A DNA stretch of 56,155 bases from an uncultured Pelagibacteraceae bacterium. GTDB taxonomy: Bacteria > Pseudomonadota > Alphaproteobacteria > Pelagibacterales > AG-422-B15. This document shows positions 19,371-29,195 of the stretch, piece after piece. The notes under the pieces were generated by a model. That model had not been told where the DNA came from and did not search any database. It was given only the letters and a program-made list of their open reading frames with translations. The stretch spans positions 1 through 56,155 of the forward strand of contig CACEZK010000006.1 in the NCBI GenBank assembly GCA_902564025.1. The letters are read 5' to 3'. The number at the start of each line of letters is the position of its first letter. The first letter of the stretch is position 1. A program made the position numbers and the translations under genes.

Positions 19371-22331
19371 TTATTCAATCGGCAGTTTAAATTTAACTAA
19401 TGTTACGCCATCCTTGTGTTTTTTAATTTCATTTATATCGCTCTCTACAGCCAGCTTTATAATATTGGCTTGGTTTTCTGCATGACGATTAGCTATACCA
19501 GTAGCAGGAGATGCGGATGCCTTTCTACCTATAAATAGTAGTTCTTTATATTTTCCTGTTATTACCTGTAATACTGACTCAATACGATGTTTAACAAATC
19601 TGAATGCTCCCATATTTGATGGCTCTTCTTGAACCCAAATTATTTCAGCATTTGGAAACTGTAACACTTCTTCTTTTAAAACTTCATAAGGAAATGGATA
19701 CAATTGATCAAATCTTAAAATGTGTACATTATCTTTTTTTAATTTTTCAAGATGGTCATCAAGCTCAAAATATATTTTTCCAGAACATAAAAGCAATCTA
19801 TTTACTTTTGATTTTTGATCTGAAGTTAGTTCTTTTCTTAAAATTCGATGAAAGGTTGATCCATTTGTAAATTCTTCAATGCTAGATGTATTTTTTTTGT
19901 GCCTTAATGTAGATTTAGGTGTCATGATAACCAGTGGTTTTCTGAAATCTCTATGAAGCTGTCTTCTAAGAGCATGAAAATAATTTGCGGGTGAAGTACA
20001 ATTAACAACTTGAATATTGTCCTCGGCACACATTTGTAAAAATCTCTCTAATCTTCCACTTGTGTGTTCAGGTCCCTGGCCTTCATGGCCGTGTGGCAAA
20101 AGCAATGTCAGACCTGACATTCTTAACCATTTTCTCTCACCAGTAGTTATAAATTGGTCAATTATTGTCTGAGCATTGTTTGCAAAGTCACCAAATTGAC
20201 CCTCCCAAAGCACTAGAGTTCTTGGATCAACTTGTGAATAACCATATTCGAAACCCAAAACACCATACTCAGATAAAAAACTATCAATGATTTCAAAAAA
20301 TCCTTGTTTTTCTCTAAAATGTCTCAATGGTACAAATCTTTTCTCGCTTACTTGATCATAAAGAACTGCATGTCTTTGACTAAAAGTGCCTCTGCCCGAG
20401 TCTTGACCAGAAAGCCTTACTCCATAACCTTCTGATAACAATGAAGCAAATGCAAGAGACTCAGCAGTTGCCCAGTCAATTCCATTACCTGTTTGTATAC
20501 TTGATAATCTATCATCATAAATTTTTTTTATTCTTCTATGAGGGTTAAAGTTTTCTGGAATGGTATGTATTTCTTCCCCAATTTTTAAAAGCTCATTTTC
20601 AGTAATAGCTGTTTTACCTCTTCTTGCATCGATTGACGCTACCGTTATACCTTTCCATGAACCTTCAAGCCAGTCAGCTTTATTTGGCTTATACGACTTT
20701 GCAAATTTTAACTCTTCATTCAATTTACTGGCGTAAATTGATCTTTCATTTTCAACATCATCATTAGTTAAAACACCCTCTTCAATAAGTTTTTTTTCAT
20801 AAATTTTAAGAGTAGAAGGGTGAGATTTAATTTTTTGATACATTAGCGGCTGTGTAAATTCTGGTAAATCCATTTCATTATGGCCAGATCGACGATAACA
20901 AAACATATCTACTACAACGTCAGTTTTAAATTTATTTCTAAATTCAACTGCTAGTCTACATACATGAACGACTGCTTCAACATCATCTCCATTAACATGA
21001 AATATCGGCGCCTGTATGATTTTTGCTATTTCGGTACAGTATGGAGCTGAACGACCATAATGGGGCATTGTGGTGAAACCTATTTGATTGTTAATAACAA
21101 AATGAATTGTACCTCCTGTGCGAAAACCCCGTAATTGCGACATCGCAAAAGTTTCTGCAACAACACCTTGCCCAGCCATTGCAGCATCACCATGAATTAA
21201 TAGTCCTATTACTCTGTCGTTTGTTTTATCTTGAAGCAATGTTTGTTCAGCTCTAACTTTTCCAATCACTACGGGATCCACTGCCTCCAAGTGTGATGGG
21301 TTTGGCGTCAAAGAAAGATGAATTTTTTTATCATCAAACTCTCTATCACTTGAAATCCCTAAATGGTACTTCACGTCCCCAGATCCTAAAACTTCATTTG
21401 GATCCTCTCCTCCACCCTCAAATTTTGCCATAATTGATCGCAAGGGAACTTCCATAACAGATGAAAGAAGAGTTAATCTCCCACGATGTGCGGTTCCTAT
21501 ATATATGTCCTCGACTCCTGCTAAGCAGCTTTGTTTAATTATTTGCTCAATGCCTGGGACAGTCGACTCACTGCCAACGAGCCCAAACCTTTTGGTGCCT
21601 ATAAATTTTTTATCAAGGAATTGCTCGAACATTTCAGCTTCAAGCAAACGTTTGAATATTGCTTTCTTACCGTTTGAGGTAAACTGTGTTTTATTTCTAA
21701 CTTCCTCTATTCTTTCTTGAACCCATTGCTTTTGATCAGCATCTTGAATATGAACAAATTCAACACCTATAGATCCGCAATAAGTTTCCTTAAGTATGTC
21801 AATTATATTTCTGAGTTTAGCAAAGTTTAGACCAAGACTTCCGTCAATAAAAATTTCTTTATCAAGGTCATTTTCTTTGAAACCATAATTTCTATAATCA
21901 AGTTCAGAATATGTTTTAATTTCTTTTAAATTTAGTGGATCCAGATTTGATGCAAGATGACCATTAACTCTATAAGCTCTGATAAGTCTTATTGCCCTTA
22001 TTGAGTCAAAAACCTGTTCTTTAAATACTTCACTCGTAACAATGTTATCTTTATTTAATATTTGGGACTCTATTTTGATTTCACTCTCATTAATATTTTC
22101 TAAAGTATCTTCTTCATTATTGGTTTCTACATTTTGAGATGCCCAACTGGCACGAAGAATATTTTGTTGATTTAAGTTATCTGTAATGCCAGAAAAAAAA
22201 GTTCTCCAATCATCTGGAATGTCAGCGGGATTATTTTGAAATCTTTCGAACATTTGTTCGATATAAACCGCGTTTGCACCGTGCAGGAAAGATGTTTTAT
22301 CAAAAATGTCGTTTATGGATGACTTTGTCAT
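19371..22331 (-). CDS. odhA: 2-oxoglutarate dehydrogenase E1
   Basis: E1 decarboxylates 2-oxoglutarate using thiamine diphosphate and succinylates the E2 lipoyl group in the TCA cycle. The 986-residue length and the N-terminal segment SFLHGANAVYIEQMFERF are typical of alphaproteobacterial SucA. Visible blocks include GTAHRGRL, the thiamine-binding HGDAAMAGQGVVAE and the C-terminal LPHGHEGQGPEHTS. It follows sucD after 14 bases in the mdh-sucCD-odhAB-lpd cluster. Confidence 0.98.
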   Translation of the reverse strand: MTKSSINDIFDKTSFLHGANAVYIEQMFERFQNNPADIPDDWRTFFSGITDNLNQQNILRASWASQNVETNNEEDTLENINESEIKIESQILNKDNIVTSEVFKEQVFDSIRAIRLIRAYRVNGHLASNLDPLNLKEIKTYSELDYRNYGFKENDLDKEIFIDGSLGLNFAKLRNIIDILKETYCGSIGVEFVHIQDADQKQWVQERIEEVRNKTQFTSNGKKAIFKRLLEAEMFEQFLDKKFIGTKRFGLVGSESTVPGIEQIIKQSCLAGVEDIYIGTAHRGRLTLLSSVMEVPLRSIMAKFEGGGEDPNEVLGSGDVKYHLGISSDREFDDKKIHLSLTPNPSHLEAVDPVVIGKVRAEQTLLQDKTNDRVIGLLIHGDAAMAGQGVVAETFAMSQLRGFRTGGTIHFVINNQIGFTTMPHYGRSAPYCTEIAKIIQAPIFHVNGDDVEAVVHVCRLAVEFRNKFKTDVVVDMFCYRRSGHNEMDLPEFTQPLMYQKIKSHPSTLKIYEKKLIEEGVLTNDDVENERSIYASKLNEELKFAKSYKPNKADWLEGSWKGITVASIDARRGKTAITENELLKIGEEIHTIPENFNPHRRIKKIYDDRLSSIQTGNGIDWATAESLAFASLLSEGYGVRLSGQDSGRGTFSQRHAVLYDQVSEKRFVPLRHFREKQGFFEIIDSFLSEYGVLGFEYGYSQVDPRTLVLWEGQFGDFANNAQTIIDQFITTGERKWLRMSGLTLLLPHGHEGQGPEHTSGRLERFLQMCAEDNIQVVNCTSPANYFHALRRQLHRDFRKPLVIMTPKSTLRHKKNTSSIEEFTNGSTFHRILRKELTSDQKSKVNRLLLCSGKIYFELDDHLEKLKKDNVHILRFDQLYPFPYEVLKEEVLQFPNAEIIWVQEEPSNMGAFRFVKHRIESVLQVITGKYKELLFIGRKASASPATGIANRHAENQANIIKLAVESDINEIKKHKDGVTLVKFKLPIE

Positions 22332-22345
22332 TAAGCAGCTTAATT

Positions 22346-23227
22346 TTAGTTTTGATTCTTTAATACCTCAAGTAAAGTTGATCCTAAAGCTGCTGGAGAA
22401 TTTGAAATTTGAATCCCAGCACTCTTCATGGCTTCAATTTTATCTTCTGCTCCACCTTTCCCTCCAGATACAATTGCTCCAGCGTGTCCCATTCTTCTTC
22501 CTGGAGGGGCTGACGTTCCTGCAATAAATCCAACGGTTGGCTTTTTTACCTTTTCTTTACTCAAAAATTCAGCTGCTTCTTCCTCAGCTGAACCACCAAT
22601 TTCACCAATCATGATTATCGACTCAGTTTCTGGATCGGATAAGAAAAGTTCCAAACAATCAATAAAGTTGGTTCCATTCACTGGATCGCCCCCTATTCCA
22701 ATACAGGTGGATTGTCCAAGACCTTCCACAGTTGTTTGATAAACTGCCTCATAAGTTAGTGTTCCAGACCTAGATACAATTCCAACATTTCCCTTTTGAT
22801 GAATATGTGCTGGCATTATACCAATCTTGCACTCATCAGGAGTTATGATTCCCGGACAATTGGGGCCAATGAGACGTGATTTGGAAGATCTTAATTTATC
22901 TTTGACCTCCAGCATGTCCATAACAGGAATTCCCTCTGTTATACAAACTATTAGATCCATCTCACTATCTATTGCCTCTAAAATTGCTTTTGCGGCAAAT
23001 GGGGGCGGAACATAAATTACCGTGGCATTTGCATCCGTTTTATCTTTAGCTTCTTTTACTGTATCAAATACTGGTAACCCTAAGTGCTCAGTTCCTCCTT
23101 TTTTAGGAGTAACTCCACCAACCATGTTAGTGCCATATTTAATTGCCTGTTCTGAATGAAAGGTACCTTGTGATCCGGTGAAGCCCTGACAAATAACTTT
23201 TGTATCTTTGTTAACTATTACTGTCAT
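22346..23227 (-). CDS. sucD: succinyl-CoA synthetase alpha subunit
   Basis: SucD with SucC converts succinyl-CoA to succinate while making ATP or GTP. The 293 residues include the N-terminal CoA-binding segment ([17 protein letters not shown]) and the phosphohistidine region [17 protein letters not shown] near the C terminus. Its start overlaps the sucC stop by one base, so the two subunits are coupled and made in equal amounts. Confidence 0.98.
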   Translation of the reverse strand: MTVIVNKDTKVICQGFTGSQGTFHSEQAIKYGTNMVGGVTPKKGGTEHLGLPVFDTVKEAKDKTDANATVIYVPPPFAAKAILEAIDSEMDLIVCITEGIPVMDMLEVKDKLRSSKSRLIGPNCPGIITPDECKIGIMPAHIHQKGNVGIVSRSGTLTYEAVYQTTVEGLGQSTCIGIGGDPVNGTNFIDCLELFLSDPETESIIMIGEIGGSAEEEAAEFLSKEKVKKPTVGFIAGTSAPPGRRMGHAGAIVSGGKGGAEDKIEAMKSAGIQISNSPAALGSTLLEVLKNQN

Positions 23228-24384
23228 TAAACTAGCTTGACTATTTTTTTTGCTGCATCATCTAAATCATTGGCAGAAGTAATTTCGATACTTGAATTAT
23301 CAAGAATTTTTTTACCTTCATCAGCATTTGTGCCTTCGAGTCTAACTACAAGCGGCACAGAGATTTCTAATTCCTTTGCAGCAGCAACAATTCCTTCGGC
23401 AATGATGTCACATCTCATGATTCCACCAAAAATATTAACTAAAATGCCTTTTACACCTTTATCAGAAAGAATAATTTTAAATGCACTCGAAACCTTTTCT
23501 TTAGAAGCTCCACCACCAACATCAAGAAAGTTGGCGGGCTCACCACCATACATTTTAATTATATCTAAGCTAGCCATTGCCAAGCCTGCGCCATTGACCA
23601 TACAGCCTATATTCCCATCCAATTTTATATATGCGAGATCATATTTTGATGCCTCTCTTTCATATTCATCCTCTTCATTCTCATCCCTTAAGTCCTCAAT
23701 TTCTGGATGGCGGTATAAAGCATTATCATCAAAATTAACTTTAGCATCGAGACACAATAGTTTGTCAGTCTCAGTTATAATCAAAGGATTAACTTCAACA
23801 AGACTAGCATCTTTTTCTAGAAAAAATTTATACATATTTTTTATAAGATCAGAAAGTTGGCCCTCAAGATCTTTTTTGAGTTCAAAAGCTTTACTAATTG
23901 TATTTATATCATTTTCAGTAACACCTATTGAAGGCTCTATTTGAACTGTTGTTATATTTTCTGGGGTATCTTTTGCAACTGCTTCAATGTCCATACCTCC
24001 CATCTTAGATACAATAAAGGCAACTTTGCTTGTCGCTCTGTCTAATAAACAAGAAAGGTATAATTCTTTTTTAATATCCGACCCATTTTCAATGTAGATA
24101 CGTTTTACTTCTTTTCCTGCTGGGCCTGTTTGAGGCGTTATTAAATTCATACCAAACATTTTTTCAGCCTCATTTACAGCTTCTTCTTTTGAAGAAACTA
24201 CTTTAACGCCTCCACCTTTACCTCTGCCACCTGCATGAATTTGCGCTTTAACAACCCAAATTGGACCCTTAACTTTTCCTACTGCTTCATTAATCTGACT
24301 TTTTTCATATGCAACGCTTCCTGTGGACACAGGTATATCATAACCGTCAAATAATTCCTTTGCTTGATGTTCGTGTATATTCAT
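23227..24384 (-). CDS. sucC: succinyl-CoA synthetase beta subunit
   Basis: SucC carries the ATP-grasp nucleotide site and determines ATP or GTP specificity. The 385-residue protein starts with the classic [12 protein letters not shown] and shows the ATP-grasp lysine and glycine loop ([17 protein letters not shown]) and the C-terminal [16 protein letters not shown]. It begins right after the mdh stop and overlaps sucD by one base. A long open frame on the opposite strand here is a shadow of its codon use. Confidence 0.98.
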   Translation of the reverse strand: MNIHEHQAKELFDGYDIPVSTGSVAYEKSQINEAVGKVKGPIWVVKAQIHAGGRGKGGGVKVVSSKEEAVNEAEKMFGMNLITPQTGPAGKEVKRIYIENGSDIKKELYLSCLLDRATSKVAFIVSKMGGMDIEAVAKDTPENITTVQIEPSIGVTENDINTISKAFELKKDLEGQLSDLIKNMYKFFLEKDASLVEVNPLIITETDKLLCLDAKVNFDDNALYRHPEIEDLRDENEEDEYEREASKYDLAYIKLDGNIGCMVNGAGLAMASLDIIKMYGGEPANFLDVGGGASKEKVSSAFKIILSDKGVKGILVNIFGGIMRCDIIAEGIVAAAKELEISVPLVVRLEGTNADEGKKILDNSSIEITSANDLDDAAKKIVKLV

Positions 24385-25347
24385 TTATTTAAGTGAAGGA
24401 TCAATATTTTTTGCAGCCTCAAATAGCTCACTGACTGCTTCGATTGAAGTTTTAAAATATTTTTTTTCTTCTTCGTCTAAATCAAGTTCAACAACTTTTT
24501 CAATTCCAGCTGAGCCAATAACAACAGGAACTCCAACATATAAATCTGAAACACCGTATTCACCATTTAAATATGCTGCGCATGGTAACGTTTTTTTCTT
24601 ATCATTTAGATATGAGTCAGCCATTTCAATTCCTGAGGCTGCTGGCCCATAAAAAGCGGATCCGGTTTCCAATAATTTTACAACTTCGGCTCCACCTTTT
24701 CTCGTCCTATCAATAATCTCGTCAAGCCTAGCCTTTGAAATTTTTCTTTTGTTCACTAAATCAGTCAGGCTTTCACCACTAACCATAGTTCTATTTGGAA
24801 CTGGTACCATTGTATCACCATGGCCACCAAGAACAAATGAGTCTACTTCGCTAATTGGAACATTCAATTCTTGTGATAAGAAATATTTAAAACGTGAAGT
24901 ATCTAAAACTCCAGCCATACCAATAACTTTATTTTTTGGAAGTCCTGAATATTTTTGAAGAGCCATAACGATTACATCCAATGGATTTGTAATACAAATA
25001 ACGAAGGCGTTAGGAGAAGTTGATTTTATACCTTCAGATACTTGCTTGATAATTTTTAAGTTTGTTCCCAAAAGGTCGTCTCTGGTCATTCCTGGTTTTC
25101 GAGGAACTCCAGCTGTTATAATTATAACATCAGAGTCACTTGTATCCTCATAATTATCAGTACCAGACAAGGAAACATTAAAACCATCTATGGCTGAGGA
25201 CTGCGCTATATCAAGAGCTTTACCTTTTGCCAGTCCAGACATCAGATCAAAAAGAACTACATCTCCAAGCTCTTTCATGGCAGCTAAATGAGCAAGTGTA
25301 CCTCCAATTTGTCCAGCTCCTATAAGTGATATTTTTTTATTTGTCAT
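24385..25347 (-). CDS. mdh: malate dehydrogenase
   Basis: Mdh oxidises malate to oxaloacetate with NAD in the TCA cycle. The 320-residue protein belongs to the lactate-dehydrogenase-like class used by alphaproteobacteria: N-terminal [11 protein letters not shown]ossmann loop, the [14 protein letters not shown] substrate loop, ITNPLDV, and the catalytic histidine in [10 protein letters not shown]. It is the first gene of mdh-sucCD-odhAB-lpd. The 61 bases upstream, after mmsA, are AT-rich and could hold a promoter, but no clear consensus is visible. Confidence 0.97.
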   Translation of the reverse strand: MTNKKISLIGAGQIGGTLAHLAAMKELGDVVLFDLMSGLAKGKALDIAQSSAIDGFNVSLSGTDNYEDTSDSDVIIITAGVPRKPGMTRDDLLGTNLKIIKQVSEGIKSTSPNAFVICITNPLDVIVMALQKYSGLPKNKVIGMAGVLDTSRFKYFLSQELNVPISEVDSFVLGGHGDTMVPVPNRTMVSGESLTDLVNKRKISKARLDEIIDRTRKGGAEVVKLLETGSAFYGPAASGIEMADSYLNDKKKTLPCAAYLNGEYGVSDLYVGVPVVIGSAGIEKVVELDLDEEEKKYFKTSIEAVSELFEAAKNIDPSLK

Positions 25348-25408
25348 GATGAGTTTATAGCTCGGTAAACTAACTAGATAGCGATTAAAATCAAGATAAA
25401 TTAAATAT

Positions 25409-26902
25409 TTACTTCATTGTTGGAATGGTAAATTCAGCACCTTTTCTAATACCAGTTGGCCATCTCGAAGTAACAGTTTTGAGACGCGTAAAGAACCTTA
25501 CTCCATCCATGCCATGCATTGCATGATCCCCAAATAAGGATCTTTTCCAACCACCAAAGCTATGAAAAGCCATGGGTACTGGTATGGGAACATTCACTCC
25601 AACCATTCCAATTTTGCATTGATTAGCAAAAGCTCTAGCTGTGTCACCATCACGAGTATAAATAGTGGTGCCGTTTCCGAATTCATGATTGTTAACCATT
25701 TTTAAAGCATCGTCAAAAGTAGGTTGACGTACAACAGATAATACAGGTCCAAATATTTCTTCTCTATATATCTTCATATCTTCCTTAACATGGTCAAATA
25801 AACAGCCTCCGATGAAGTATCCATTTTCATAACCTTGAAGAGATATTGATCTTCCATCCACTATAAGATCAGCTCCTTCAGCAACTCCAGAGTCAACATA
25901 GCTTTTTACTTTTGATAAATGTACATCACTGATGAGTGGACCCATTTCAACTTCTGGATCTGTTCCGGGGCCAACTTTAAGTCCCTGAACGCGAGGAGTA
26001 AGCTTTTCAATTAATTTATCACCTACATCACCAACAGCTACAGCAACAGAGAGAGCCATGCATCGCTCTCCTGCAGATCCATACCCCGCGCCGATCAGAC
26101 CATCAACAACTTGGTCTAAATCTGCATCAGGCATTACAACCATATGATTTTTTGCACCGCCTAATGACTGGACGCGCTTATTGTGTTTAGAAGATGTATG
26201 ATAAATGTACTCAGCAACTGGAGTCGAGCCAACAAAACTAACTGATGCAACTTCAGGATCGGTGATCAGAAGATCTACTGCTTCTTTATCGCCGTTAACC
26301 ACATTGAAAACACCATCTGGCAACCCTGCTTCTTTAAGTAAATCTCCCATCATGTATGGAACCATTGGATCTTTTTCACTCGGTTTTAAAATAAATGAAT
26401 TACCGCATGCAATAGACATAACAAACATCCACATTGGAACCATAGCAGGAAAATTGAAAGGTGAAATTCCCACACAAACCCCAAGAGGCTGTCGCATACT
26501 CCAGCTGTCGATATTTGATCCAACGTTTTCAGAATATTCTCCTTTAAGCAAATGAGGAATACCACAAGCAAACTCAACTACTTCCATGCCTCTTGTTATT
26601 GAGCCAACTGAGTCTGATAAAATTTTTCCATGCTCTGTTGTTAATTCCAGAGCCAATTTGTCCATATCTCTGAGAATTAAATCTTTGAATTTAAATAAAA
26701 CTCGAGATCTAGTCAGTGATGGAGTAGCAGCCCATTCTTTACCTGCTTTGACTGCACAACTTATTGCCACGGATACATCTTCTTTGTTAGCAAAGTTAAC
26801 TTCTCTTATTTTTTCTCCATTTGCAGGGTTGTATACGTCACCAAATCTATCTGACTTACTCACGTACTCTTTACCATTAATAAAATGATTAACTATATTC
26901 AT
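25409..26902 (-). CDS. mmsA: CoA-acylating methylmalonate-semialdehyde dehydrogenase
   Basis: MmsA converts methylmalonate semialdehyde (from valine or thymine) or malonate semialdehyde (from inositol or beta-alanine) to propionyl-CoA or acetyl-CoA with release of CO2. The 497-residue aldehyde dehydrogenase has the family hallmarks: [27 protein letters not shown], the catalytic cysteine in [11 protein letters not shown] without the usual general-base glutamate, and the ending SRWPTG. It follows the short-chain dehydrogenase gene after 9 bases, suggesting co-transcription. Confidence 0.95.
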   Translation of the reverse strand: MNIVNHFINGKEYVSKSDRFGDVYNPANGEKIREVNFANKEDVSVAISCAVKAGKEWAATPSLTRSRVLFKFKDLILRDMDKLALELTTEHGKILSDSVGSITRGMEVVEFACGIPHLLKGEYSENVGSNIDSWSMRQPLGVCVGISPFNFPAMVPMWMFVMSIACGNSFILKPSEKDPMVPYMMGDLLKEAGLPDGVFNVVNGDKEAVDLLITDPEVASVSFVGSTPVAEYIYHTSSKHNKRVQSLGGAKNHMVVMPDADLDQVVDGLIGAGYGSAGERCMALSVAVAVGDVGDKLIEKLTPRVQGLKVGPGTDPEVEMGPLISDVHLSKVKSYVDSGVAEGADLIVDGRSISLQGYENGYFIGGCLFDHVKEDMKIYREEIFGPVLSVVRQPTFDDALKMVNNHEFGNGTTIYTRDGDTARAFANQCKIGMVGVNVPIPVPMAFHSFGGWKRSLFGDHAMHGMDGVRFFTRLKTVTSRWPTGIRKGAEFTIPTMK

Positions 26903-26911
26903 CTAAATTAC

Positions 26912-27919
26912 CTAGATTTCAAAACTTTCGCCTATAGCCTCACAACTTTTGTCCCACAGCATGCTCTTGACTTCAGGATTATCATAAAAAGACTCAAGTG
27001 AAAAAGATTTTGCTTTACCTTTCATTCCTTTTAAACCAGGCCCTACCATTGAGCCTGAATTAATTTTAGGATCTGCAATACATCTTAGGAGACCCAACGT
27101 TCCATCTTTTTCAGACTGCCCAAACTTCATTAAATATTTTGTAAAAAAACTGCCCATTCCGCCATCATCTACTGTTGTAGATTGTAAATCACTTTCTGCA
27201 AGACCTGGATGAGCAACCATCGCTCTAATTTTTGAATTATTTTTTTGCAACTTTTCATGCAAACATGCAGTGAATGCAGCATTAGCAAGCTTTGTCTGGG
27301 CATAACGCTCCCATCGGCCACCACCAAACATCAAATTACCTCCATCTCCACCTAAGTTGCCACCTTTTTTTTCAAGAAATTTTTCTTTAAGTCTTTTTGT
27401 TTGAAAGCGTGCAATACTAGAATGATTAACTATTCTTGCTTCATCCCTTAATTGTGATGCTTTTTCTAGTAAGGGCATACATAATTTAGTTAGAAGAAAA
27501 TGGGACAAGTGATTAGTTTGCATTTGTACATCAAAGCCGTCGATTGTAGCTTTATCTTTAAGAGCCATTACGCCCGCATTATTGCATAATACATCAAGGC
27601 CATCGCTACATATTTCATTAATTTTTGGAAATGCAGTTTTTACCGAATCAAAACTTTGTAGATCACAATCCACTCTGTGAAAATTTCCATTTGCACAATT
27701 TTGTCTAAGTAAATTTAAAGATGACTCGGCTCTAGTTGAAGGACGATTCAATAGTAGGACTTTAGCACCAAGCTTAGCTACTGACTCAGCAGCATAAAAT
27801 CCAAGCCCAGAAGTTGTACCTGTTATAGCGACTGTTTTATTCTCCATTGAAGGTAGTGAGTTGAATAAATCATCAAAATACTTAGTATCGAGATTAGGCT
27901 TAGTATAAGAATTTTTCAT
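26912..27919 (-). CDS. short-chain dehydrogenase/reductase
   Basis: This is an NAD(P)-dependent SDR enzyme of 335 residues, longer than the classical 250 and similar in layout to retinol-dehydrogenase or WW-domain-oxidoreductase type SDRs. The Rossmann motif TGTTSGLG is at 33-40, NNAG at 113-116, a serine around 167, and the catalytic Tyr206-x-x-x-Lys210. A glycine-rich insert (about 187-201) lies just before the catalytic tyrosine. The substrate is unknown. It is followed by mmsA after 9 bases and is divergent from the Smr gene. Confidence 0.85.
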   Translation of the reverse strand: MKNSYTKPNLDTKYFDDLFNSLPSMENKTVAITGTTSGLGFYAAESVAKLGAKVLLLNRPSTRAESSLNLLRQNCANGNFHRVDCDLQSFDSVKTAFPKINEICSDGLDVLCNNAGVMALKDKATIDGFDVQMQTNHLSHFLLTKLCMPLLEKASQLRDEARIVNHSSIARFQTKRLKEKFLEKKGGNLGGDGGNLMFGGGRWERYAQTKLANAAFTACLHEKLQKNNSKIRAMVAHPGLAESDLQSTTVDDGGMGSFFTKYLMKFGQSEKDGTLGLLRCIADPKINSGSMVGPGLKGMKGKAKSFSLESFYDNPEVKSMLWDKSCEAIGESFEI

Positions 27920-27969
27920 ATAATGAAATATTCTAGATTAAATACAACTAATGGCAATGTTTGAAAATT

Positions 27970-28203
27970 ATGAGAAAACTTGACCTTCATGGATTCACAA
28001 TTGAGGATGCTTATCAAGAATTCACTGACTTTATTTACGAAGCTTACCAAGGAAGTATACCCAAAGTAGAGGTCATAACAGGTAAAAGTGGACAAATCAG
28101 AAAAGAGTTTCCTCATTGGGCAGAAAGCAGTCACCAAATACAGTACATTGAACAGAGTTGGCATGAAGGCAGTTTTGTTGTCAAAATCCAGAGGAAATAT
28201 TGA
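27970..28203 (+). CDS. minimal Smr-domain protein
   Basis: The 77-residue protein is essentially only an Smr (small MutS-related) domain, a fold with DNA or RNA nuclease activity in many members. It begins with LDLHG, the first conserved motif, continues with VEVITGKSG, corresponding to the usual TGxG motif, and has the GSFVVKI ending. Bacterial stand-alone Smr proteins are commonly around 180 residues with an N-terminal extension that is missing here. I chose the ATG at 27970; an in-frame TTG at 27961 would add three residues. It is alone, divergent from the SDR gene and convergent with sdhB. Confidence 0.8.
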   Translation: MRKLDLHGFTIEDAYQEFTDFIYEAYQGSIPKVEVITGKSGQIRKEFPHWAESSHQIQYIEQSWHEGSFVVKIQRKY

Positions 28204-28257
28204 AATCAAGCTCTGTCATTTTGGCAAACTTATTAGAGTTTAATTAGAAAGTTTTAC

Positions 28258-28273
28258 AATTATATGTATAATT
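28258..28273. repeat. perfect inverted repeat containing TATAAT on both strands
   Basis: AATTATA-TG-TATAATT is a perfect 7-base inverted repeat in the gap after the Smr gene. It places a consensus -10 hexamer TATAAT at 28267-28272 on the plus strand and the same hexamer on the minus strand. The plus-strand hexamer at 17 bases upstream (TTAGAA) is a poor -35. It directly precedes the longer hairpin that follows. Confidence 0.5.
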
Positions 28274-28328
28274 CAATGGTGGGTACGTAATATTTTCATA
28301 AAATCCCCTAATCAACTACCCGCCATTG
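28274..28328. repeat. 12-base-pair hairpin in convergent gap
   Basis: CAATGGTGGGTA at 28274-28285 pairs with TACCCGCCATTG at 28317-28328 over 12 positions with a single G-U wobble, enclosing a 31-base AT-rich loop. There is no run of T after the stem on either strand, so it does not look like an intrinsic terminator. It is GC-richer than its surroundings. It may be the 5' structure of a short transcript or a remnant of a repeat element. Confidence 0.6.
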
Positions 28329-28337
28329 AGATTTATA

Positions 28338-28418
28338 GTGGTTAATTATTTTATCGTAGTTACAATTATTATTTCAGTTCTGTTGGTAAGTATACTTTTT
28401 GATTTTACAGTAATTTAA
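28338..28418 (+). CDS. possible small single-pass membrane peptide
   Basis: A 26-codon frame starting at GTG 28338 encodes a nearly continuous hydrophobic segment (VNYFIVVTIIISVLLVSILF followed by a short tail) and stops one base before the convergent sdhB stop. An in-frame TTG at 28326 would give 30 residues with an arginine near the start. The ribosome binding site is weak (GAG about 8 bases upstream). AT-rich spacer can give such a frame by chance, so this is only a candidate. A TATAAT lies about 60 bases upstream. Confidence 0.22.
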   Translation: MVNYFIVVTIIISVLLVSILFDFTVI

Positions 28419-28424
28419 TTACTG
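28408..28424. repeat. palindrome over the sdhB stop codon
   Basis: CAGTAAT-TTA-ATTACTG is a perfect 7-base stem with a 3-base loop covering the sdhB stop and the end of the candidate small frame on the other strand. Neither side has a following T-run of terminator length. It may mark 3' ends of the converging transcripts. Confidence 0.4.
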
Positions 28425-29195
28425 CTGTGCTATCATTTGTTTGATACCAGCAATAGCTTTTGCGGGGTTGAGACCTTTTGGACAAGCTTGAGTGCAGTTC
28501 ATTATTGTGTGGCATCTATAAACTTTAAACGTATCATCTAATTCTTTTAATCTCTCTTTTCTTTCCTCATCACGGCTATCTTGTAACCAGCGATATGACT
28601 GAAGCAAGACTGCAGGGCCCAAATATTTGTCACTGTTCCACCAATAACTTGGGCATGAAGTTGAACAACATGCACACAAGATGCATTCATACAAGCCATC
28701 TAATTTTTCACGGTCATTTCTTGATTGAATATTTTCAGTATCGTTTGCGTTTTGTTTCTTATTCATAAGCCATGGCTTGATGGACTTTAATTGCTTATAG
28801 AGTGTTTTTAAATTTGTAACCAAGTCTTTTATAACTGGCATGTGAGGCAGAGGATAAATTTTTATGTCACCTTTCACATCACTAATTGCTTTGGTACAAG
28901 CGAGTGTATTTGTCCCATCAATATTCATTGCACAAGAACCACATATGCCCTCGCGACATGATCGTCTAAAGGTTAATGAAGTATCAATTTCACTTTTGAT
29001 TTTCATAACTGCGTCCAATACCATCGGACCACAATCGTCTAGATCAACTTCATAAGTGTCCATCCTTGGGTTTTTTTCATCGTCGGGAGACCAACGGTAG
29101 ATTTTGAATTTTTTAGTATTCCCATTGCTTTTTTCAGACTTGTAATAATCACCGTCTGTTAATTTAGAATTGTCGGGAAGATTAAACTGAACCAT
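28419..29195 (-). CDS. sdhB: succinate dehydrogenase iron-sulfur subunit
   Basis: SdhB carries electrons from the flavoprotein to the membrane quinone site in respiratory complex II. In 258 residues it has the [2Fe-2S] ligands Cys80, Cys85, Cys88 and Cys100 and the ferredoxin-type cysteines beginning [12 protein letters not shown] at 171-182, completed by [14 protein letters not shown] further on. Its start overlaps the sdhA stop by one base. It is the last gene of sdhCDAB and its stop lies in a palindrome. Confidence 0.98.
   Translation of the reverse strand: MVQFNLPDNSKLTDGDYYKSEKSNGNTKKFKIYRWSPDDEKNPRMDTYEVDLDDCGPMVLDAVMKIKSEIDTSLTFRRSCREGICGSCAMNIDGTNTLACTKAISDVKGDIKIYPLPHMPVIKDLVTNLKTLYKQLKSIKPWLMNKKQNANDTENIQSRNDREKLDGLYECILCACCSTSCPSYWWNSDKYLGPAVLLQSYRWLQDSRDEERKERLKELDDTFKVYRCHTIMNCTQACPKGLNPAKAIAGIKQMIAQQ

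Noticed and set aside
23237..23944. A 235-codon open frame on the plus strand opposite sucC
   Set aside because: It is antisense to a certain gene, has no family resemblance, and results from the codon bias of sucC.
28274..28328. Intrinsic terminator for the Smr gene or sdhB
   Set aside because: The stem is strong but the loop is 31 bases and no T-run follows on either strand.
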